The notes under the pieces are model-generated. The model saw only the letters and a list, made by a program, of their open reading frames with translations, was not told the origin of the DNA and did not search any database. Below are positions 29,658 to 38,155 of a DNA stretch of 64,000 nucleotides, in pieces (the first letter of the stretch is position 1; every line of letters begins with the position of its first letter). The stretch is from Paracidovorax konjaci (GTDB lineage: Bacteria > Pseudomonadota > Gammaproteobacteria > Burkholderiales > Burkholderiaceae_C): NCBI RefSeq assembly GCF_900112675.1, contig NZ_FOMQ01000003.1, positions 388,507-452,506 on the forward strand, given 5' to 3'. The translations under genes and the position numbers were made by a program.

Positions 29658-29760
29658 CGGGAGGCCGTGTGGGAGTGGTTATGCGCCGTGCGACCCGGGC
29701 CCGCCGGGAAATGTTCCGCGTGTCGCGCGCCCGGGGCGCGGCTTTCAGCCCCGCATAAGA

Positions 29761-29794
29761 AAAGGCCCCGGGGATCGCTCCCCGGGGCCTTTTT
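29761..29794 (-). terminator. Terminator downstream of acnB
   Basis: A 14-base perfect inverted repeat AAAGGCCCCGGGGA / TCCCCGGGGCCTTT around a TCGC loop, with T-rich tails on both sides. It lies 46 bases after the acnB stop and isolates acnB from sbmA. Confidence 0.8.
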
Positions 29795-29839
29795 CCATGC
29801 CAGGCGCCTCGCGGCACGGGCCCGGCGGGGCCCATGGCG

Positions 29840-32431
29840 TCAGGCGGTGACGGCCTTGGCGGCGTCCGCGTATTCCTCGATCTGGTCGAAGTTCATGTAG
29901 CGGTACACGCTCGCCTTGTCGGCATCGATGACGCCCATCTCCTGCAGGTACTCTTCCTTGGTGGGCAGGTGGCCCAGGCGGGAGGCGATGGCGGCCAGCT
30001 CGGCCGAGCCCAGGAACACGTTGGTGTTCTTGCCCAGGCGGTTCGGGAAGTTGCGGGTGGAGGTGGAGATCACCGTCGCGCCCTCACGCACCTGCGCCTG
30101 GTTGCCCATGCACAGCGAGCAGCCCGGCATCTCGGTGCGCGCGCCGGCCGTTCCGAAGGCGGCGTAGTGGCCTTCCTTGATCAGTTCGCTCTCATCCATC
30201 TTGGTCGGCGGCGCGACCCACAGCTTGACGGGAATGTCGCGCTGGCCGCCCAGCAGCTTGGCGGCTGCGCGGAAGTGACCGATGTTGGTCATGCACGAAC
30301 CGATGAAGGCCTCGTCGATCTTGGTGCCCGCCACTTCGGAGAGGAACTTGGCGTCGTCCGGATCGTTCGGGCAGCACACGATGGGCTCGGTGATGTCGGC
30401 CAGGTCGATCTCGATCACGGCGGCGTACTCGGCGTCCTTGTCGGCCTCGAGCAGCTGCGGATCGGCGAGCCAAGCTTCCACCTTCTCGATGCGGCGCTTG
30501 AGGGTGCGCGCGTCGGCGTAGCCGTCGGCGATCATGTTCTTCATCAGCACGACGTTGCTGGTGAGGTATTCCTTGATCGGCTCGGGGTTGAGCTTGATGG
30601 TGCAACCGGCGGCCGAGCGTTCGGCCGAAGCGTCGGAGAGTTCGAACGCCTGTTCGACCTTCAGCTCGGGCAGGCCTTCGATTTCGAGGATGCGGCCCGA
30701 GAAGATGTTCTTCTTGCCGGCCTTGGCCACCGTCAGCAGGCCCGCCTTGATGGCGTACAGCGGAATGGCGTGCACGAGGTCGCGCAGCGTCACGCCGGGC
30801 TGCAGTTCGCCCTTGAAGCGCACCAGCACCGATTCAGGCATGTCCAGCGGCATCACGCCGGTGGCGGCGCCGAAGGCCACGAGGCCCGAACCGGCAGGGA
30901 ACGAGATGCCGATCGGGAAGCGCGTGTGCGAATCGCCGCCCGTGCCCACGGTGTCGGGCAGCAGCAGGCGGTTCAGCCAGCTGTGGATCACGCCGTCGCC
31001 GGGGCGCAGCGCCACGCCGCCGCGGTTGCTGATGAAGGCGGGCAGTTCGCGGTGCGTCTTCACGTCCACGGGCTTCGGGTAGGCGGCCGTGTGGCAGAAC
31101 GACTGCATCACCATGTCGGCCGAGAAGCCCAGGCAGGCCAGGTCCTTCAGCTCGTCGCGGGTCATCGGGCCGGTGGTGTCCTGGGAGCCCACGGTGGTCA
31201 TCTTGGGTTCGCAGTACGTGCCGGGGCGCACGCCCTGGCCTTCCGGCAGGCCCACGGCGCGGCCGACCATCTTCTGCGCCAGCGTGAAGCCGGCCTTCGT
31301 CTCCGCCGGAGCCTGCGGCAGGCGGAACGCGGTGGATGCGGGCAGGCCCAGGAATTCACGTGCCTTGGTCGTCAGCGAGCGGCCGATGATCAGGTTGATG
31401 CGGCCGCCGGCTCGCACTTCGTCGAACAGCACGTCGCTCTTGAGCTGGAATTCACCCACGGTCTCGCCGTTGCGCACCAGCTTGCCGTCGTAGGGCAGCA
31501 CGTCGATCACGTCGCCCATTTCCAGCTTGGACACGTCCACTTCGATCGGCAGGGAGCCGGAGTCTTCCTGCGTGTTGAAGAAGATCGGAGCGATCTTGCC
31601 GCCCAGCGTGACACCGCCGAAGCGCTTGTTCGGCACGAACGGGATGTCGGCGCCCGTGGCCCAGATCACGCTGTTGGTGGCCGACTTGCGCGAGGAGCCC
31701 GTGCCCACCACGTCGCCCACGTAAGCCACGAGGTGGCCCTTCTTCTTCAGGTCCTCAATGAATTGCATCGGGCCGCGCTTGCCGTCTTCCTCGGGCTTGA
31801 AGGCCGCGTCGGGGCGCGTGTTCTTCAGCATGGCGAGGTAGTGCAGCGGAATGTCGGGGCGGCTCCAGGCGTCGGGCGCGGGCGAGAGGTCGTCGGTGTT
31901 GGTTTCGCCGGGCACCTTGAACACGGTGACGGTGATCTTCTTGGCGACTTCGGGGCGGCTGGTGAACCACTCGGCATCGGCCCACGACTGCATGACTTCC
32001 TTGGCCTTGGCATTGCCGGCCTTGGCCTTCTCGGCCACGTCGTTGAAGAAGTCGAACATCAGCAGCGTCTTCTTCAGGCCTTCGGCGGCCACGGGCGCCA
32101 CTTCGGCGTCGTCCAGCAGCTCGATCAGCGGATGCACGTTGTAGCCGCCCACCATGGTGCCCAGCAGCTCGGTGGCCTTGGCCTTGGAGACCAGGTCGAC
32201 CTGCAGGTCGCCGTGCGCCACGGCGGCCAGGAAGCTGGCCTTGACCTTGGCGGCATCGTCCACGCCCGGGGGCACGCGGTGCGTCAGCAGGTCCAGCAGG
32301 AACGCGTCCTCGCCGGCGGGCGGGCTCTTGATCAGCTCGATCAGCTCGGCCACCTGCTTCGCGTCGAGCGGCAGGGGAGGAATGCCCAGGGCGGCGCGCT
32401 CGGCCACATGGTCACGGTAGGCTTTCAACAT
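29840..32431 (-). CDS. acnB: Aconitate hydratase B
   Basis: An 863-residue aconitase of the B type, which interconverts citrate and isocitrate through cis-aconitate and is also the detoxification enzyme for 2-methylcitrate in some bacteria. Iron-sulfur ligands are seen in [25 protein letters not shown] and [12 protein letters not shown]. The N-terminal helical domain begins [26 protein letters not shown], the start chosen; a 15-residue upstream extension is in frame but lies in the spacer. It is the last gene of the mdh-tam-citE-like-secreted-protein-acnB run and ends before a terminator. Confidence 0.97.
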   Translation of the reverse strand: MLKAYRDHVAERAALGIPPLPLDAKQVAELIELIKSPPAGEDAFLLDLLTHRVPPGVDDAAKVKASFLAAVAHGDLQVDLVSKAKATELLGTMVGGYNVHPLIELLDDAEVAPVAAEGLKKTLLMFDFFNDVAEKAKAGNAKAKEVMQSWADAEWFTSRPEVAKKITVTVFKVPGETNTDDLSPAPDAWSRPDIPLHYLAMLKNTRPDAAFKPEEDGKRGPMQFIEDLKKKGHLVAYVGDVVGTGSSRKSATNSVIWATGADIPFVPNKRFGGVTLGGKIAPIFFNTQEDSGSLPIEVDVSKLEMGDVIDVLPYDGKLVRNGETVGEFQLKSDVLFDEVRAGGRINLIIGRSLTTKAREFLGLPASTAFRLPQAPAETKAGFTLAQKMVGRAVGLPEGQGVRPGTYCEPKMTTVGSQDTTGPMTRDELKDLACLGFSADMVMQSFCHTAAYPKPVDVKTHRELPAFISNRGGVALRPGDGVIHSWLNRLLLPDTVGTGGDSHTRFPIGISFPAGSGLVAFGAATGVMPLDMPESVLVRFKGELQPGVTLRDLVHAIPLYAIKAGLLTVAKAGKKNIFSGRILEIEGLPELKVEQAFELSDASAERSAAGCTIKLNPEPIKEYLTSNVVLMKNMIADGYADARTLKRRIEKVEAWLADPQLLEADKDAEYAAVIEIDLADITEPIVCCPNDPDDAKFLSEVAGTKIDEAFIGSCMTNIGHFRAAAKLLGGQRDIPVKLWVAPPTKMDESELIKEGHYAAFGTAGARTEMPGCSLCMGNQAQVREGATVISTSTRNFPNRLGKNTNVFLGSAELAAIASRLGHLPTKEEYLQEMGVIDADKASVYRYMNFDQIEEYADAAKAVTA

Positions 32432-32554
32432 GGTGTTCTCCGGTGGGTTCGTTTGGATTTTTGGGGACGATGTCATCCGGCGGGCGCCTGGCAGGCGTCC
32501 GTCCGTGGTGGTTTCCAGGGCGGCGCCTTTCGGCCCGCCGTCTGCCGCCTCGCC

Positions 32555-33253
32555 TTACTTGGCGGGCGCTTCGGCCGCGGCCGGCGCAGTGGCCGCTGCA
32601 GCCGCAGGCGAATCCAGCAGGCTCGGCTGGGGGTTCTTGCGGATGGATTCGGTGACTGCGACCTGCTGCGGGCTCATGCATTCGTCGGCCAGGCGCTGGC
32701 CCAGCTTTTGGTTCATGAGCATGGACTTGTTGGCGATCTGGATCCAGACGGCGCCGGCCTGCGCATCTTCCAGGCGCACCGCGCCGGTGCTCGTGGACAC
32801 CGGCGTCATGCGGTAGTGGAAGCCCTTGCCGGCCACCTGGAAGTACCCGGGCGACTTCGGATCGGCCTCGATGTTGACCGAAGCCCCCAGCTCGCAGGGG
32901 ATGTGGCCCGTGTGAACGCGCTCGGCGATCGCCAGCTCGGCGGGGCTGAGCGCGGCCTCGGCGGCGATCAGGCCGGACGCCACCTGGTTGGTCGCGCTCT
33001 TGAGCTGCGCACGGCTGCTCTGCGGCTTGGCCTTGGCCACCTTGGTGGACTTGGATTCTTCCGACTTCGAGGCCGCGGCCTTCGTGCTCTTGGCGGGGGC
33101 CTTGGCTGCAGGCTTGGCGCCCTCCGTCTTGGCGGCAGCGGCTGTCTTGGCCGGGGCCTTGGCGGCCGGCTTGGCCGGGGTGGAGGAGGCATCCTGCGCC
33201 AGCACCAGGGCAGGAGTCAGCAGCATCAGTGCGGAAGCGATGAGTTGTTTCAT
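32555..33253 (-). CDS. Secreted hypothetical protein with Ala/Lys/Pro-rich linker
   Basis: A 232-residue protein of unknown function. A signal peptide covers residues 1-20 (MKQLIASALMLLTPALVLAQ). Residues 22-85 are an Ala/Lys/Pro-rich, histone H1-like repeat region (PAKPAAKAPAKTAAAAK and similar). The C-terminal 130 residues form a compact-looking domain with HTGHIPCELGASVNIEADPKSPGYFQVAGKGFHYRMTPV and two cysteines that could pair in the periplasm. It sits between the CitE-like gene and acnB on the same strand, 123 bases from the acnB start. Sites are uncertain and I do not assign a role. Upstream in-frame extension is rejected because of the signal peptide. Confidence 0.75.
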   Translation of the reverse strand: MKQLIASALMLLTPALVLAQDASSTPAKPAAKAPAKTAAAAKTEGAKPAAKAPAKSTKAAASKSEESKSTKVAKAKPQSSRAQLKSATNQVASGLIAAEAALSPAELAIAERVHTGHIPCELGASVNIEADPKSPGYFQVAGKGFHYRMTPVSTSTGAVRLEDAQAGAVWIQIANKSMLMNQKLGQRLADECMSPQQVAVTESIRKNPQPSLLDSPAAAAATAPAAAEAPAK

Positions 33254-33318
33254 GGGGACTCCAGCAAGGGAGAAGGGAGCGTGGGGAAAACGGAGCTGGT
33301 GGGCAGCGGCAGCGGAAC

Positions 33319-34341
33319 TCAAGAGGCCCCCGCCGCAGTGGAATCGAACCAGGCCCGCGCCGCCATGGGCAGCGCGCGGCCGGTCTGGTGTGCACGCTCC
33401 AGCACCTGCCAGAAGTAGCGGTAGCTGGCCCGGTCGTGCAGAACGCCGTCCACGCTGATGGGAGCCCATGCAGCGCGCTCGGCGGCGGAAACGATGGAAG
33501 CGGCCTGCACGATCTCGTCCTCGGCCGGCGCGAAGGCCTCCAGGATCGGACGGATCTGCGCCGGGTGGATGCTCCACATGCGCGTGTAGCCGAAATCACG
33601 GGCCGCGCGGCCGGCGGCGGCGCGCAGGGCCGCGGCATCGCTGAACTCGGTCACCACGCAGTGCGACGGCACCTTGCCATGCGCATGGCACGCGGCGGCG
33701 ATCTCCAGCTTGGCACGCACCACGAGCGGGTGTTCGAACTGGCCCTGCACGCCCATGGCCTGCGCGGGAATGGCCCCACCATGTGCGGACACGAAATCCA
33801 TGAGGCCGAAGCTGATCGACTCGACACGCGGGTGCGCGGCGATCTCGAAGGCGCGGTGCACGGCTGCGGGCGACTCGATGAGCACGTGCAGCGGCAGCGC
33901 ACGGGCCCCCGCGGCATCCAGCGCGCGTTCGGCCTGCAGCACGTCGTCCACCGACTCGACCTTGGGCACCATGAGATGGCAGAGGCGGTGGCCCGCCTCG
34001 CCGGCGATGGTGGCGACATCGGCCGCGAACGCGGGATGGTCCACGGTGTGCACACGGGCCGCCACGCGGGCGCCGGGGTGCGCATCGCGCGCCAGCGCCG
34101 CCACCAGGGCGGCATGCGCGCGCTCCTGCCCGGCGGGCGCGCCATCCTCGCAATCGAGGGTGACATCGAAAACGCAGCGGCCGAACTCCGCGGCCATCTC
34201 GGCCTGCAGCTGCAGGCTCTTGCGCATGCGCACCTCGACGCCGCTGTAGTGGTCGCAGACCGGCAGCCGCGCGGCCGCCGCCTGGGCGCCCAGCAGCACC
34301 TCGGCGGGATGGAGCGTCGCGGACGGCACGGAGGACATCAT
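33319..34341 (-). CDS. HpcH/HpaI aldolase / CitE-like CoA-ester lyase
   Basis: A 340-residue TIM-barrel lyase of the citrate lyase beta / malyl-CoA lyase family. Metal-binding and catalytic segments: FDVTLDCEDGAPAGQE near residue 60, CHLMVPKVESVDDV, LHVLIESPAAVHRAFEIA and ISFGLMDFVSAHGG. Relatives cleave malyl-, citramalyl- or similar CoA esters to acetyl-CoA and a 2-oxo acid. It lacks partner CitD/CitF genes, so it is not a citrate lyase subunit in the classical sense. The ATG overlaps the stop of tam, and the gene lies between tam and acnB, so a TCA side-product role is plausible. Confidence 0.86.
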   Translation of the reverse strand: MMSSVPSATLHPAEVLLGAQAAAARLPVCDHYSGVEVRMRKSLQLQAEMAAEFGRCVFDVTLDCEDGAPAGQERAHAALVAALARDAHPGARVAARVHTVDHPAFAADVATIAGEAGHRLCHLMVPKVESVDDVLQAERALDAAGARALPLHVLIESPAAVHRAFEIAAHPRVESISFGLMDFVSAHGGAIPAQAMGVQGQFEHPLVVRAKLEIAAACHAHGKVPSHCVVTEFSDAAALRAAAGRAARDFGYTRMWSIHPAQIRPILEAFAPAEDEIVQAASIVSAAERAAWAPISVDGVLHDRASYRYFWQVLERAHQTGRALPMAARAWFDSTAAGAS

Positions 34342-35120
34342 GCGGAGCGCTGCGCCACGATGAACATGCGCGGAAACGCGAGCAGGCGGCGCCCGTCGGC
34401 GCGCGCCGGATAGGCGACATCGATGCCGCGCTCGTAGGCGGCCAGAAAGCTTGCGCGCAGGTCCTGCGGCAGGGGATCGACGAAGGGCTTCAGGCCCGTG
34501 CCGCTCACCCACTCCACGATGGCCGCAGCCGATGCCATGGGGTGCTGGTAGACGGTGTGCCACACGTCCACGCTCCGGGCCAAGGGCGCCAGCAGGTCGT
34601 AGTAGTCGGCAATGCCGAGGATGCGCGTGCGCAGGGCGGCGGCATCGCCGATGGCGTCGCGCCAGGGCGCCTGTGCGGCGGTCTCGCGCATCAGCCGGTG
34701 CGATGGCTCTTCGCGGTTGTCCGGCATCTGGACCGCCAGCACGCCGCCGGGGGCGAGCGATGCGAAGAGCCGGGGAATGAGGTCGCCGTGCCCGCCCACC
34801 CACTGGAGCGATGCATTGGCGTAGAGCAGGTCGGGCGCCTCGCCCTCCTGCGGTGCCCAGGCGGCGATGTCGGCCTGGGTGAATTGCGCCGCCGGCAGGC
34901 GCTCGCGGGCGCTCTGCAGCATGGCGGCGGAGGTGTCGATGCCGGTGACGCGCGCCTGCGGAAAGCGCGCGGCCAGCAGTTCGGTGGAATTGCCGGGGCC
35001 GCAGCCCAGATCGACCACGCGGGATGCCGCCGCCAGCGGCACCCGCGCGAGCAGTTCCTGGGCCGGGCGCGTGCGCTCGTCCTCGAAACGGCGGTAGAGC
35101 GCGGGGTTCCAGTCGTGCAT
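34338..35120 (-). CDS. tam: Trans-aconitate 2-methyltransferase
   Basis: A 260-residue SAM-dependent methyltransferase closely resembling E. coli Tam: MHDWNPALYRRFEDERTRPAQELLARVPL at the start, the SAM motif VVDLGCGPGNSTELLA, LLYANASLQWVGGHGDL, GVLAVQMPDNREEPSHRLMRE, and a C-terminal LLAFPRMFIVAQR. Tam methylates trans-aconitate, the spontaneous isomer of cis-aconitate that inhibits aconitase. Its position three genes from acnB fits this role. I choose the start at 35120 to match the family; an ATG two codons upstream (35126) is possible. It overlaps the CitE-like start. Confidence 0.93.
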   Translation of the reverse strand: MHDWNPALYRRFEDERTRPAQELLARVPLAAASRVVDLGCGPGNSTELLAARFPQARVTGIDTSAAMLQSARERLPAAQFTQADIAAWAPQEGEAPDLLYANASLQWVGGHGDLIPRLFASLAPGGVLAVQMPDNREEPSHRLMRETAAQAPWRDAIGDAAALRTRILGIADYYDLLAPLARSVDVWHTVYQHPMASAAAIVEWVSGTGLKPFVDPLPQDLRASFLAAYERGIDVAYPARADGRRLLAFPRMFIVAQRSA

Positions 35121-35158
35121 GGGCATCACGCGGCGCGGCAACTGGCGGGCAGACTGCC

Positions 35159-36145
35159 TTACAGCAGGTGCTTCACGCCGTCCTGTTCGCCTTGCAGCTC
35201 GGCCAGCGTCTTGTTGATGCGTTCCTGGCTGAACGCGTCGATCTCCAGGCCTTCGACGATCTTGTACTCGCCGTTCTCGGTGGTGACCGGGTAGCCGAAC
35301 ACGATGCCTTCAGGGATGCCGTACTCGCCCTTGGACGGAACGCCCATCGTGACCCACTTGCCGTTGGAGCCCAGGGCCCAGTCGCGCATGTGGTCGATGG
35401 CGGCGTTCGCAGCCGATGCGGCGGAAGAAGAGCCACGCGCCTCGATGATGGCGGCGCCGCGCTTGCCCACCGTGGGCAGGAAGGTGTCGGCATTCCAGAC
35501 CTGGTCGTTGATCAGGTCCTTGACGCTTTCGCCGCCGATGGTGGCGAAGCGGTAGTCGGCGTACATCGTGGGCGAGTGGTTGCCCCAGACGGTGAGCTTC
35601 TCGATGCTGCCCACGGCCTTGCCGGTCTTGGCGGCGATCTGGCTGGCGGCACGGTTGTGGTCCAGACGCAGCATGGCGGTGAAGTTCTTGGCCGGCAGGT
35701 CCGGAGCCGACTTCATCGCGATGTAGGCATTGGTGTTGGCGGGGTTGCCCACCACGAGCACCTTCACGTTGCGCGAGGCGACGGCGTTCAGCGCCTTGCC
35801 CTGGGCCGTGAAGATCTGGGCGTTGGCGGCCAGCAGGTCGGCGCGCTCCATGCCGGGGCCGCGCGGACGGGCACCCACCAGCAGGGCGTAGTCGGTGTCC
35901 TTGAAGGCGGTCATCGGGTCGCTGTGGGCCTCCATGCCGGCGAGCAGCGGGAAGGCGCAATCCTCGAGTTCCATCATCACGCCCTTGAGCGCCTTCTGGG
36001 CCTTTTCGTCGGGGATTTCGAGCAGTTGCAGGATGACGGGCTGGTCCTTGCCGAGCATTTCGCCGGAAGCGATACGGAACAGCAGTGCGTAACCAATTTG
36101 ACCGGCTGCACCGGTGACGGCGACGCGGACGGGCTTCTTGCTCAT
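35159..36145 (-). CDS. mdh: Malate dehydrogenase
   Basis: A 328-residue NAD-dependent malate dehydrogenase: [23 protein letters not shown] at the NAD site, [27 protein letters not shown] and [14 protein letters not shown] [13 protein letters not shown] with the substrate arginine, and [12 protein letters not shown] with the catalytic histidine. It oxidises malate to oxaloacetate. It is the first gene of the minus-strand run and diverges from gntR; the 198-base spacer carries the palindrome at 36284-36295. The gap to tam is 38 bases. Confidence 0.97.
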   Translation of the reverse strand: MSKKPVRVAVTGAAGQIGYALLFRIASGEMLGKDQPVILQLLEIPDEKAQKALKGVMMELEDCAFPLLAGMEAHSDPMTAFKDTDYALLVGARPRGPGMERADLLAANAQIFTAQGKALNAVASRNVKVLVVGNPANTNAYIAMKSAPDLPAKNFTAMLRLDHNRAASQIAAKTGKAVGSIEKLTVWGNHSPTMYADYRFATIGGESVKDLINDQVWNADTFLPTVGKRGAAIIEARGSSSAASAANAAIDHMRDWALGSNGKWVTMGVPSKGEYGIPEGIVFGYPVTTENGEYKIVEGLEIDAFSQERINKTLAELQGEQDGVKHLL

Positions 36146-36283
36146 GGGGAAAACTCCAGAAGATGGGATGGAACGGGTGTCGGTGCAGGAGGCACCAGCG
36201 CCAGTCAGACCAGGCAGTCTGGGTCCTGCAGAACAACTGGCGAGTTTACCGCCGAAATCCGGCCAGGGTCAATTTGTCTTATG

Positions 36284-36295
36284 TCTTATATAAGA
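36284..36295. promoter_or_regulatory. Perfect palindrome between mdh and gntR, candidate GntR operator
   Basis: TCTTATATAAGA, a 12-base perfect palindrome within an AT-rich patch (TTGTCTTATG precedes it and a further GATATGA follows). It lies 49 bases before the gntR start and 139 bases before the mdh start on the other strand, so one bound dimer could act on both transcripts. GntR-family sites are typically short palindromes of this kind. Confidence 0.55.
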
Positions 36296-36343
36296 TATGA
36301 TCCAGACCGCCGCGAAAGCCACCCGCGGACCCTCACGATCCGC

Positions 36344-37135
36344 ATGTCCACCTCCCCGGCGACCACCTCCGACAGCCCCGCCCTACCGGCCGGCGGCGCG
36401 GCCGCGCCGACGCCGGCTTTCAGCCCGCTCTACCAGCAGATCAAGGGCCTCATCCTGCAGAGCCTGCAACACGGCGAGTGGAAGCCGGGCGAGGCCATCC
36501 CGAGCGAAATGGACCTGGCCGGCCGCTTCCGCGTGAGCCAGGGCACGGTGCGCAAGGCCATCGACGAGCTGGCCGCCGAAAACCTGGTCATGCGCCGCCA
36601 GGGCAAGGGCACCTTCGTCGCCACGCACGCCGAGCGCCACGTGCAGTACCGCTTTCTCAAGCTGCAGCCCGACGAGGGCGACGCCGACACCGAAGGCCCC
36701 GCGCAGCGCCGCATCATCGAATGCCGCCGCATGCGCGCCAGCGCCGACATCGCGCGCGCGCTTGCGCTGCGCACCGGAGACGCGGTGGTGATGGCCCGGC
36801 GCATCCTCTCCTTTTCCGAGGTGCCCACCATCCTGGAAGACATCTGGCTGCCGGGCCAGGCCTTCAGGGGCCTCACGGCCGAGCGGCTGGCCGGCTATCC
36901 CGGCCCCACCTACGCGATGTTCGAACTCGAATTCGGCGTGCGCATGGTCCGCGCCGACGAGAAGATCCGTGCCGTGCTTCCCGATGCCGAGCAGGCGGCG
37001 CTCCTGGGCATCGACGCCGGCACGCCCCTGCTCAGCGTGGAGCGCATCGCCTGCACCTACAACGATGTTCCGATGGAGTTACGACGCGGCCTCTACCGGA
37101 CCGATACGCACCACTACCACAATGCGCTGCAGTGA
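36344..37135 (+). CDS. GntR family transcriptional regulator (HutC/UTRA type)
   Basis: A 263-residue regulator. The winged helix-turn-helix covers residues 25-95, with PLYQQIKGLILQSLQHGEWKPGEAIPSEMDLAGRFRVSQGTVRKAIDELAAENLVMRRQGKGTFVA. The UTRA ligand domain follows, including YAMFELEFGVRMVRADEKIRAVLPD and RRGLYRTDTHHYHNALQ. The start at 36344 follows a leader; long upstream frames run through mdh and are antisense artefacts. It sits between mdh and sdhCDAB on the plus strand, so the TCA genes are likely targets. Confidence 0.9.
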   Translation: MSTSPATTSDSPALPAGGAAAPTPAFSPLYQQIKGLILQSLQHGEWKPGEAIPSEMDLAGRFRVSQGTVRKAIDELAAENLVMRRQGKGTFVATHAERHVQYRFLKLQPDEGDADTEGPAQRRIIECRRMRASADIARALALRTGDAVVMARRILSFSEVPTILEDIWLPGQAFRGLTAERLAGYPGPTYAMFELEFGVRMVRADEKIRAVLPDAEQAALLGIDAGTPLLSVERIACTYNDVPMELRRGLYRTDTHHYHNALQ

Positions 37136-37222
37136 TCCGGCCATGGCCGCCTGCACGCGGAAGATGGAAATCGTAGTACCCACAAGCCCTGCGTTGTTGC
37201 ATTGCAATAGAATTTTGGGCTG

Positions 37223-37238
37223 TTTCGCCTGCGCGAAA
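37223..37238 (+). promoter_or_regulatory. Hairpin or operator in the sdhC leader
   Basis: TTTCGC-CTGC-GCGAAA, a perfect six-base inverted repeat with a four-base loop, 34 bases before the sdhC start. Just upstream are TAGAAT at 37208-37213, a possible -10 element, and the odd palindrome TTGCATTGCAA at 37197-37207. It may be an operator or a structured 5' leader of the sdh transcript. Confidence 0.35.
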
Positions 37239-37272
37239 TTACAAAGCAGTTACATCCACGAAAGCCACCGCC

Positions 37273-37707
37273 ATGACCGAGATCGCCAAAAAGCGGCCTG
37301 AATTCCGCAATATCAACGCCCTCACGGACCTGCCCACTTACCGGTTGCCGGCCGCGGGCTGGGTGTCGATCCTGCACCGCATCAGCGGTGTGATCATGCT
37401 GGCATTGCTGCCCTTCGTGCTGTGGATGTTCGACACCTCGGTGTCCTCCGAGATCTCGTTCGGCAAATTCACGTCGGCCTTCACGGCGGGCCTGGGCTTC
37501 GTGCCGGGGTGGTTCGTCAAGCTGGTGGTGCTGGCGCTGATCTGGTCCTACCTGCACCATTTCACGGCCGGCCTGCGCCACCTCTGGATGGATGTGAGCC
37601 ATGACGCGGTGAGCAAGGAATTCGGCCGCAAGTCGGCCAAGGCCACGCTCGCGATCAGCATCGCGCTCACCCTGGTCCTGGGCGCCAAGCTCTTCGGCCT
37701 GTACTGA
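37273..37707 (+). CDS. sdhC: Succinate dehydrogenase cytochrome b556 subunit
   Basis: A 144-residue membrane anchor with three helices. The family motif is RLPAAGWVSILHRISGVIM, and the heme-ligand histidine is in YLHHFTAGLRHLWMD. Together with SdhD it binds heme b and ubiquinone. The gene starts the sdhCDAB-sdhE-gltA run, 137 bases after gntR. Confidence 0.94.
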   Translation: MTEIAKKRPEFRNINALTDLPTYRLPAAGWVSILHRISGVIMLALLPFVLWMFDTSVSSEISFGKFTSAFTAGLGFVPGWFVKLVVLALIWSYLHHFTAGLRHLWMDVSHDAVSKEFGRKSAKATLAISIALTLVLGAKLFGLY

Positions 37708-37755
37708 CCCGCCCGCGACCCCTTCCCCCCACATACACAATTCCAAGGATTCCCC

Positions 37756-38121
37756 ATGTCCGTGAACTATGGTTCCAAGCGCACCGTCGTCGGCGCCCAC
37801 TATGGCGTGCGCGACTGGCTCAGCCAGCGCGTCACCGCGGCCCTGATGGCCGTCTTCACTATCGTCCTGCTCGCCCAGGTGCTGCTCACCAAGGGCCCCA
37901 TCGGCTACGACCGCTGGGCTGCGATCTTCTCGGCGCAGTGGATGAAGGTGCTCACGTTCTCCGTCGTCGTCGGCCTGGCCTGGCACGCCTGGGTGGGCAT
38001 GCGCGACGTGCTGATGGACTACGTCAAGCCCGTCGGCCTGCGCCTGGCGCTGCAAGCGATCACGATCTTCTGGCTCGTCGGCTGTGCCGGCTGGGGCGTC
38101 CAGATCCTCTGGCGCCTGTGA
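37756..38121 (+). CDS. sdhD: Succinate dehydrogenase membrane anchor subunit
   Basis: A 121-residue three-helix anchor. GVRDWLSQRVTAALMAVFTIVLL is the first helix, and WHAWVGMRDVLMDYVKP contains the heme and quinone region residues. It follows sdhC by 48 bases and precedes sdhA by 34 bases. Confidence 0.93.
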   Translation: MSVNYGSKRTVVGAHYGVRDWLSQRVTAALMAVFTIVLLAQVLLTKGPIGYDRWAAIFSAQWMKVLTFSVVVGLAWHAWVGMRDVLMDYVKPVGLRLALQAITIFWLVGCAGWGVQILWRL

Positions 38122-38155
38122 TCCGATTCCCCCGCGACTGAAAGAGCAACCAACA

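Noticed and set aside
33050..33190. Repetitive GGCCTTGG-type sequence as a possible CRISPR or satellite
   Set aside because: It is the Ala/Lys/Pro-rich linker coding region; there is no regular repeat-spacer pattern.
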